Shown one piece after another: positions 58,301 through 64,000 of a DNA stretch of 64,000 nucleotides (positions are counted from its first letter, which is position 1; each line of letters starts with the position of its first letter). The DNA is from Perognathus longimembris pacificus (taxonomy: Eukaryota; Chordata; Mammalia; Rodentia; Heteromyidae): assembly GCF_023159225.1 (NCBI RefSeq), contig NC_063167.1, positions 7,843,734 through 7,907,733 of the forward strand. Reading direction: 5' to 3'. The notes below the pieces were generated by a model. It did not search any database. It was not told the DNA's origin and worked only from the letters and a program-made list of their open reading frames with translations. The translations under genes and the position numbers were made by a program.

Positions 58301-58723
58301 AAAGGTGCTTGTGTCCCTGTGGAAGTCTGGGGAAAGTACAGGAAGTGGCTGAGCCCTGAAAACCTTCCTGAAAGGTTCAGGCAGAAAGACAGTCAGCAAC
58401 ATGATTTTCCCGCACCTTTTAATGAAGCTGCCTATCTGGAAACCAAACAACTTTTTGAAACGGAACATGTCCCCCTCCTGGCAGATGACAATATTATTGC
58501 TCAGCTTCCTGAGGCCTTCCTAGTGACCTGTGAATGGGACATCCTCCGAGATGATGGGCTGCTCTACAAGAAGCGCTTGGAAGACCAGGGGGTCCCTGTG
58601 ACCTGGTACCATGCAGAGGATGGTTTTCATGGGTGCATACTTTTCTTTGATTGGAAGCTTTTATCTTTCTCCTGCGCCCTGAAAATTATAAATGCTGCAA
58701 TCAGCTACATAAAGGAAATCTGA
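49140..58723 (+). CDS. AADACL4: AADACL4-type arylacetamide deacetylase-like serine esterase
   Basis: Four coding exons (49,140-49,307; 53,396-53,612; 55,491-55,554; 57,946-58,723) join in phase into 408 residues (human AADACL4 is 407). Family members are single-pass ER-membrane hydrolases of the hormone-sensitive-lipase group; the substrate of AADACL4 is not established. Seen: N-terminal signal anchor (about residues 2-24), HGGG oxyanion motif at 119-122, nucleophile GESVG with Ser193, Asp348 in CEWDILRD, His378 in DGFHG. The catalytic set is complete, with no stop or frameshift. GES rather than GDS at the nucleophile and the C-terminus (AAISYIKEI) favour AADACL4 over AADACL3. Rodents carry several AADACL4 family members, so it may be one of those. 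ATG context is good (A at -3, G at +4). Confidence 0.93.
49425..49650. repeat. polypyrimidine tract in AADACL4-type intron 1
   Basis: About 225 bp made almost only of C and T on the plus strand, 120 bp after coding exon 1. Strong strand asymmetry; could form triplex DNA. Open frames through it are artefacts. Confidence 0.85.
49825..49990 (+). mobile_element. MIR SINE fragment
   Basis: CAGCTGTGTCATTTGGGACA, TCTCTGTGTCTCAGTTTCAT and GATGAAATAGATGAAGAG. In intron 1 of the AADACL4-type gene. Confidence 0.75.
51269..51393. repeat. (CTC)n microsatellite
   Basis: About 125 bp of CTC with CTT interruptions in intron 1 of the AADACL4-type gene; a second strong pyrimidine/purine asymmetry. Confidence 0.95.
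52330..52440 (+). mobile_element. MIR SINE fragment
   Basis: CCCCAGTTTCCCCTTCGGTA followed by AAACGAAGTTGATAATG. Confidence 0.65.
52460..52667 (-). mobile_element. IDL-Geo dimeric SINE
   Basis: Antisense copy flanked by CACTGGCACTTTTTT on both sides, a target duplication (52,454-52,468 and 52,665-52,679). Confidence 0.9.
53396..53612 (+). CDS. AADACL4: AADACL4-type coding exon 2
   Basis: 217 bp, from GNILEKLSIC to HGGGLMMGSL. Carries the HGGG oxyanion-hole motif. Acceptor CCAACAG, donor CTGG|GTAAGG. Too short in any one frame for simple ORF calling. Confidence 0.93.
53613..55490 (+). other. AADACL4-type intron 2
   Basis: 1.9 kb; apart from the SINE at 55,254-55,444 nothing is recognised. 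Confidence 0.85.
55254..55444 (-). mobile_element. IDL-Geo SINE next to exon 3
   Basis: Antisense copy flanked by TGGAACTCTCTTT (55,241-55,253) and TGGAACCCTCTTT (55,445-55,457). It ends 46 bp before coding exon 3 of the AADACL4-type gene. Confidence 0.9.
55491..55554 (+). CDS. AADACL4: AADACL4-type coding exon 3
   Basis: 64 bp, encoding (D)SYHSLCNFLARETDSVLISV. Acceptor TCTTGCAG, donor GTGGG|GTAAGT. Phase fits both neighbours. A SINE ends 46 bp upstream. Confidence 0.93.
55555..57945 (+). other. AADACL4-type intron 3
   Basis: 2.4 kb; contains the ancient repeat at 55,860-56,520 and a pyrimidine-rich patch at 57,290-57,370. Confidence 0.85.
55860..56520 (-). repeat. ancient interspersed repeat, family not assigned
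   Basis: CAGTGACCTACTTCCTCCAA, ACTCATCCCTTGATGAAGTC and the twice-seen GAGCCTTTTGGGGATACTT are arranged like an old mammalian LTR-type repeat. I cannot name the family. Confidence 0.4.
57946..58723 (+). CDS. AADACL4: AADACL4-type coding exon 4
   Basis: Last exon, 778 bp, from YRKCPDYHYP to the TGA at 58,721. Encodes the nucleophile Ser, Asp and His of the catalytic triad. Acceptor CTCCCTAG. Confidence 0.95.
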
Positions 58724-58942
58724 GAGGAACTTTGTGTCCTAACAAGGGTTAGGAAGGTGGCCTAGCCATCTTTGGCCTTTGCTGAATTTTTTTGTGTGTG
58801 TGTGTATATGGAAATTCTAATTCAATGCATTTCACTAGAACAGAGCAGGCGGAAACAAAGATGAACTGGCTTCATATTCCTGAAAATCCAATCTGTAACT
58901 TTTCGGTACCAAGAACATTCCAGGTGAAATACTTTCAGGTTC

Positions 58943-58948
58943 AATAAA
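58943..58948 (+). terminator. poly(A) signal of the AADACL4-type gene
   Basis: AATAAA, 220 bp after the stop codon. A SINE inserted 7 bp downstream, so the original cleavage region may be displaced. A second AATAAA lies after the SINE near 59,173. Confidence 0.6.
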
Positions 58949-58954
58949 TGTCAG

Positions 58955-59158
58955 GGGCTGGGAATATGGTCTAGTGGTAGAGTGCTTGCCTCATATACAT
59001 GAAGCCCTGGGTTCGATTCCTCAGCACCACATATATAGAAAAAATCAGAAATAGTGCTGTGGCTCAAGTGGCAGAGTGCTAGCCTTGAGCAAAAAGGAAG
59101 CCAGGGACAGTGCTCAGGCCCTGAGTTCAAGCCCCAGGACTGGCCAAAAAAAAAAAAA
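58955..59158 (+). mobile_element. IDL-Geo SINE just after the AADACL4-type poly(A) signal
   Basis: Sense copy starting GGGGCTGGGAATATGGTCTA, A-rich tail to 59,158. It begins 7 bp after the AATAAA at 58,943. Confidence 0.88.
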
Positions 59159-59284
59159 GTACCCAAAGGTTAAATAAATGTCAAAATGATATATGCCTTT
59201 TAGAGGGCAAGAGAGGGCACTGAAATGTAGGGATAGCAGGTGAACAAATGCAGCAGTGGTGCTCACTAGACCCCATATAGAAAA

Positions 59285-59440
59285 TGAACCATACAACTTG
59301 TGGGTGGTGTTGGGATGGAAAGCCTGGGAGAGAGCAAGGGAAGGGGCGACACTGTCCAAAAAAGATATGTACTCTTCACTTGACTTATGTAACTGTAACC
59401 CCTCTGTATATCACCTGTTCAGTAACAATCACCATTTTAA
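59285..59440 (+). repeat. L1-type 3' end motif
   Basis: GACACTGTCCAAAAAAGATA then ACTTATGTAACTGTAACCCC. The same motif occurs inverted at 42,205-42,310 and as a short piece at 29,395-29,425, so it is a dispersed repeat end, most likely L1 3' UTR. Confidence 0.5.
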
Positions 59441-60429
59441 AATGATCAAAATGAGAAGAATGATCTTAAACTTTTCTTGAAGTTTTAACTAATATGTTTG
59501 TGCAGAATAAATGTCACCCTTGGTCATCCTGTCAATGTGAATCCTTACCCACCATGATCAAACTTTGCTGCCTCCCTCCTTGCCTGCTGGAGCAGAGGTC
59601 ACCTCATTGTTCTTGAGGTCAAGGTCATGGATCTAGGCATGACTCACCTGAGGAATTCATCTGTAATGATTCTCTTTGTATCTGGCACCCTGGGTCTGGG
59701 TGACAGGAAGATTCTTCCCTAGTGACAATTTGTAGTAAAGAGACACAGGGGAAGGGACAAGAAGGGAGAATTGGGAGGAAAGGCTGACTTCTGGGCAGCC
59801 ATGAACTTTGCCTGAACTTGGGTCTTGAGTTAGAATTCCTAAAGTCCTTCCACGGTTACCCAGTGTTACAAAGCACCTGGATGAGCTAATACTACTTACT
59901 CAGCTTCTAGGAAAAGGGACAGAAACATCTGCCCTGAATTCCAGGAGTGGCCCATAGTAGTTTTCCATGTGTTCATGTGTGCTTGAGGTATCTGTAAGAA
60001 CCCTAAGCCCTACTAATCCCCATATCCACCCAATTATGATTTCTCTGGGTACCAAATCCCTTACATCTGAGTGATGGAGGAAGGGGTTCCTGTGGATATC
60101 TTGGAATTTTGCAAAGAGTATAAGCATCCATTGGACCTTTGGGAGCCTGAGTGTACATCATAATTTATGGTTTATATATTAGAGGCTTCGATGGGAGAAG
60201 TTGTCAAATTTTCCCAACCACAAATTTGATTGTTTTACATGTTGTGCATTCATTATGTCAAAGTTTCTGATGTCTGGAAAGAGCTTTGCTGTACTCTGGA
60301 CTTTTGGGGGCTTTTACATTAGTGTGGGACTTCAGTTTTGTTTGAGAGCCAAGTAGGAATGCTCTGTATCTATCTTTAATTGTGTCATTAGTCAGAGTAC
60401 AGATCCTTCAAGATAAAGACTGAAGTCAC
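59441..60429. other. intergenic stretch downstream of the esterase gene
   Basis: About 1 kb with no recognisable repeat or gene. Confidence 0.55.
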
Positions 60430-60690
60430 ATAGTTCTTTCCTAATGTTGGTGAGACCTCACTTCCCTCTGCTTCTAGAGCCCATTTGCTCTTTCTATGTG
60501 AACTTTTCCAAATGGTGGCTCCTAACCTTAAAACTAACTAGAGAGGCAGACTTAAGTGAGGTGACACCAGGACCTACTGTGAAGGAATCATTAACAGGTA
60601 ATTACACACATACTGTTACCTTTCACACATTCTCTCAAAGAGCAGTCATGGCTCTTCATCACATACCACTAGAGGCTCTGCTCTGCATGG
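60430..60690 (+). repeat. copy 2 of the duplicated esterase-gene flank
   Basis: Paralogous to 48,340-48,620, 12 kb downstream in the same orientation. The next esterase gene would be expected to the right, but this copy is followed by ERV remnant B, a solo LTR and L1, and no exon is seen up to 64,000. Confidence 0.55.
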
Positions 60691-60729
60691 AAGACCACAC
60701 CAAAAAGTCACCAGGAAGTCAATCAAGCC

Positions 60730-61520
60730 TGAAAGGAAGTGTCCCGGCCATCCCAGGGGATCATGCAGAGACGACCACAGACAGGAGAAGAAGGTTCATA
60801 AGGAGGTTTATTAGTGGGGCCATAGTTCCCACGGGAGAGGGGGCTTCTCTCTGGGGATAAAGGGGAAGTAGGTAGGTAGTGAGGAGGAGTGGTTCATTAG
60901 ATATGGGTGGGTCTGGGGGCTAGTGGGAGGAGCTGAGGACCTGAGGCTGGGGAAATGCTAACATTCCCCCATTTGTTGTTTATTAATAACAGAGGAGGGG
61001 TACCAGGCTGGGAGTATGGGCGGAGGTTGTTTCTTCTGGAACTACTTCCTGCTGAGAAGGGGCGAAGTAGTCAGGGGGACTCTGATGCTTTTAACCTTGG
61101 AGTAAGTCTCGGCTGCAACTCTGTCATGATGGCCCTGCTATAAACCCAACTCTAATCTTGGTGGGGGGGGGGGGGCAGAGCCAGGGCAGGAGCACTCTGG
61201 GCCTGTCAAAATCTTCACAGGACTCCTAGATTCCCTGAGCAGTTTTCCATGCAAGAGAGAGAATAAGGAATCACTAGTAGTGAAACCAGGCAGTTTGGGA
61301 GCAGACTGTGGAGGCAGCTTCCTGTAGCCACGGACTGCCACAGTCCACGCAGCTAGCACACATGTTGACTTGCATCCTATAAAGCAAAATATCAATCCTG
61401 GGTCAGGAAAATCGAGGTTAGCAGCCACATTTGCACACTTGCTCCAAAATGACTATGGTCCCTTGATCTTAAAGAGTTTATGAGAGCACAGGAGAGAAAA
61501 ATGGAGAAGCAAAACTGTAG
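60730..61520 (-). mobile_element. ERV remnant B: 3' internal part and 3' LTR
   Basis: Minus-strand element. Internal part (61,520 down to 61,090) matches 45,145-45,730. Then comes an end region, a polypurine tract (CAAATGGGGGAA on the minus strand) and an LTR at 60,963-60,730. The LTR starts TGTTAGCATTTCCCC and ends CTTTCA. Both copies can read FPDPGLIFCFIGC ... RKLPPQSAPKLPGFTT; I do not recognise this protein, and the frame is short. Relation to sequence beyond 61,520 is uncertain. Confidence 0.75.
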
Positions 61521-62699
61521 CGTGATGTACCACACATGCTTAGTTTTTCCAAAAAGTCTTTCCTTAAGGAAGCTTCTTTTTATAGAACCTTTGTCATTCT
61601 CTTAGGATGACAGCTCAATTTTTCTCTTTGGAAAATCAGGGATATACTATCCCAAGTCTTCTTAAATGAAAGTTTTGTTCATTTTTTAGCACAAGCATCG
61701 CACCTAGCACAATAAGGAGAACCACTATACAAGCTACAAGAGAACATAATACATGGCATGGCTTCACAAACCAGTCCGGACCTGGAAACTGCACAGAAAT
61801 GACAACTAATAAAAACCTACAGGCAGGGCTGGGATATGGCCTAGTGGCAAGAGTGCTTGCCTCATATACTTGAAGGCCTGGGTTCGACTCCCAAGCACCA
61901 CATATATAGAAAACGGCCAGAAGTGGCGCTGTGGCTCAAGTGGTAGAGTGCTAGCCTTGAGCAAAAAGAAGCCAGGGACAGTGCTCAGGCCCTGAGTCCA
62001 AGGCCCAGGACTGGCAAAAAAAAGAAAAATTAAAAAATAAAAAGAATTACTAAGTGTCTTCTATAGTGAAAATCCTTGGATAGATTTTTACCTGGTGTTG
62101 TCACATCCTGTTCCATTTGGGATAGTTGTATATCATCTCTAACTTCCTTGCCATCAGTGATTAGTCCTGTTGAATCATCCAGTGAATTTGTAAGAAACTT
62201 CAACACAAATGCATAGAGAATAAACCCTGAAACTACTTTTCTCTCCACGTGACTTGGGTATACCCATGGTTCCCATTGAAGTTCTTCAGAGTCACTGCTA
62301 AGAAGGCTGTGATGCTATATCCACCCACCCTCAGGTGATGACTGAATGTTTTTGCAGGTCCCTTTGCAAACCTCTTTGGTTTTCTCCCCTTGTTGCTCAT
62401 TTCTAAGGAACTCCTAGGAGGCCACAGATGTAAACTAAGGAAGAAGTCCGTAAAGTAGATGTTGATATTGAGAGGGTCCTGGTGGGAACTTAGTCTGTTA
62501 TGTATTATCTTCAGGTTGGTCAGGAGGACATCTTGCACCCTGGATAGTAGATTCCCAACAGAGTACCTGTGCTTGCTACACAGTGAGCGTAAATTGCCAT
62601 CAGTGTGGCCAAGTTGAAGACCTAAGATCTTGAAGACCTTACATCTATGCTTCTCGTGTTATTTGGAATTCTCTTTTTTTTTCCTCCCAAGCTAAGGAC
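61521..62699. other. possible older retroelement sequence, unassigned
   Basis: Minus-strand readings contain a hydrophobic stretch (around 61,690-61,760) and an NFNGNHGYTQVTW-like stretch near 62,240-62,280. These could be degraded retroviral envelope of element B, but I cannot confirm this. Interrupted by a SINE at 61,826-62,022. Confidence 0.3.
61826..62022 (+). mobile_element. IDL-Geo dimeric SINE
   Basis: Sense copy GGGCTGGGATATGGCCTAGT ... AGGACTGGC plus A-rich tail; lies in the retroelement-rich region right of the esterase gene. Confidence 0.88.
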
Positions 62700-63201
62700 T
62701 GTTGGGGTCTGAACGACCCCTTTCTCCCCCCATGGGGAGAATGGTAACCACAAAATATATGAAAGAGCACTCGGCCTGGCCCTCCGCTAGCGGAAGGCCA
62801 AAGGCGTGCTCACATGGGCAAGCGCTAAGTTGAGGAAAGGTTGCTGAAGCCTCCCCTCCCCCCAGTCCCCTCACATGTTACCGAGGGCGGAGGCGAAAAG
62901 GAAGGCATCAGGGACATGCTGCGGTGGTGGGATGCGTCTCAAAGACTTTAATATGGAAAGGCACTTATATAGAAGTAATGGCGGGAAAGAAAGGGGGCTG
63001 GCCAAAGGGCCAGTCATAGGCTAAGGACCATGTCCATCAAGTGACATCACGAAACTTCCTTTGTGGGCGGGACAACCCCATCATGGTGGCACGCACGTGT
63101 TCACCTCCCAAGGGGCGGAGGCCAGAAGGTAGGAGGGACTTCCATTGTCCCAAGGCTGGTGGATGGGCAGCCTTCCCCCAAGGCCATAATAATCCCCAAC
63201 A
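62700..63201 (-). mobile_element. solo LTR, class II (ERVK/IAP-like) type
   Basis: 502 bp with terminal inverted repeats TGTTGGGG ... CCCCAACA and a perfect 6-bp target duplication AAGGAC (62,694-62,699 and 63,202-63,207). On the minus strand it has CTATATAAG (TATA) and ATTAAA shortly after. A 6-bp duplication and TGTTGGG start are typical of class II ERVs. No internal viral sequence remains. Confidence 0.88.
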
Positions 63202-63207
63202 AAGGAC

Positions 63208-63689
63208 CTGTTGCTCTAATACTTTGTTTTAGTTAAAAAGGTCTTTATGTTGGTTTTCTGTGTTCAAATGACTTTGATTGGAGATGAGTCTTTCCATTTC
63301 TTCTAATATAGGGCTCTACCAGGTATATGTGGGTAATGGGCTATAGATGTACTCAACTGTAATTTCTCTAACACTCATCCAGAAGGTTAGTGCTCTTTTC
63401 AGGCTGTCCTGCCCTACTTTGCACAATCTTTCAGGCAAGTTAAGAATGTTTCTCTGTAGTAGGGTTATAATCACTCCCAAGACCTTTTGTATGTGGACAC
63501 AGGATTCTGGGACAAGTCCAAACTGCTTGTGAACATGTATCAATGGCTGAGAGTAAGTCATATGTGAACCAGCCTGGTAGGTAAGCACTGCTTCAAAGGC
63601 CTGTGCTGGGGGCACTGGCAGTGAAAGTCAGAGCTACCATGAGCTCCAATAGCCTCAACAGTATGTGGGCAGGTTGAAAGGACTCACAG
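63208..63689. other. unassigned stretch before the L1
   Basis: Possibly L1 5' sequence, judging by what follows. The 99-residue minus-strand frame at 63,316-63,615 matches nothing I know. Confidence 0.35.
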
Positions 63690-64000
63690 TCACTCTCGAA
63701 GTTCTCAGTCTGTGTGCCAGGGGTTTGAGGTAAGTTCTCAGGTAACATGACCACTGAATTCTATACCATTAATACACTAGTCATGGCCATATTCTCAGCA
63801 GGTTCCTGCACAAAACCACACACTAGGTACATCACTGGTGTCTAGTGAAGAACCAAACTGAAATTCTGGAAATGAAAAGCTCAATAGGTCAAATTAAAAA
63901 AATACTACAAATCTCTCTAGTAGAGTGAGTCAAATTGAAGATAGACTATGAGGGCTTGAGGAAAAGGTTGGCATACTAAAACAGTCAAGGAAAGAAATGA
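63690..64000 (+). mobile_element. L1 ORF1-region fragment running off the window
   Basis: CTGGAAATGAAAAGCTCAAT, AGGTCAAATTAAAAAAATAC and GTCAAATTGAAGATAGACTA match the start of the L1 ORF1 coiled coil. A stop (VE then TGA) interrupts it. Continues past base 64,000. Confidence 0.7.

Noticed and set aside
57926..58723. AADACL3 instead of AADACL4
   Set aside because: Nucleophile text CGESVG and the C-terminal half match AADACL4; AADACL3 has CGDSFG as I recall.

Overview
The window is nuclear DNA of a placental mammal, almost certainly a geomyoid rodent (kangaroo rat, pocket mouse or pocket gopher). The main evidence is about thirty copies of a dimeric SINE. Its left half resembles rodent ID elements (tRNA-Ala type, with A and B boxes). 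Its right half matches what I know as the Geo monomer, and the IDL-Geo dimer is reported only from Geomyoidea. Long (CA)n, (GA)n and (CTC)n tracts, mammal-wide MIR pieces, a Tigger fossil, L1 fragments and several endogenous retrovirus (ERV) remnants fit this. Species cannot be fixed from sequence alone.

Only two protein-coding genes are supported. DHRS3 (retinal reductase, SDR family) lies on the minus strand from a CpG-island promoter near 22.8 kb leftwards: coding exon 1 at 22,625-22,819, exon 2 at 1,609-1,752, exon 3 at 1,241-1,360 and exon 4 at 766-1,004. The remaining C-terminal exons are beyond the left edge. An AADACL4-type serine esterase lies on the plus strand in four coding exons (49,140-49,307; 53,396-53,612; 55,491-55,554; 57,946-58,723), which together encode 408 residues with an intact HGGG / GESVG / Asp / His catalytic set. 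The order DHRS3 (minus) then AADACL4 (plus) matches the human 1p36.21 neighbourhood, so this is a conserved syntenic block. The two genes act in unrelated chemistry: retinoid reduction, and ester hydrolysis at the ER.

Region by region: 1-1,004 is DHRS3 exon 4 and part of intron 4. 1,753-22,624 is DHRS3 intron 1, rich in SINEs and microsatellites, with a 1.2-kb minisatellite at 8.58-9.80 kb. 22.2-25.1 kb is the DHRS3 CpG island. 25-35.8 kb is intergenic with SINEs, MIR, Tigger and a (GA)42 tract. 35.8-40.2 kb is a decayed gammaretrovirus-like ERV. 43.07-45.73 kb is a second ERV remnant (plus strand), and a related remnant lies inverted at 60.73-61.52 kb, so the pair brackets the AADACL4-type gene. 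60.43-60.69 kb resembles the upstream flank of the AADACL4-type gene (48.34-48.62 kb), which suggests an old tandem duplication. 62.70-63.20 kb is a complete solo LTR with a perfect 6-bp target duplication. The right edge enters an L1.

The most unusual object is in the 35.8-40.2 kb ERV. Between its gag zinc knuckle and its integrase, where protease and reverse transcriptase should be, there is about 0.9 kb of host-derived coding sequence. I recognise it as UACA (coiled-coil part) interrupted by a class IIa histone deacetylase segment (closest to HDAC4) whose two halves are in swapped order. The layout resembles a fossil of a transducing retrovirus, and the swapped order with its junction sequence would fit capture of a back-spliced (circular) HDAC4 RNA or a tandem duplication. 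Family assignments are from memory of the proteins and need a database search.
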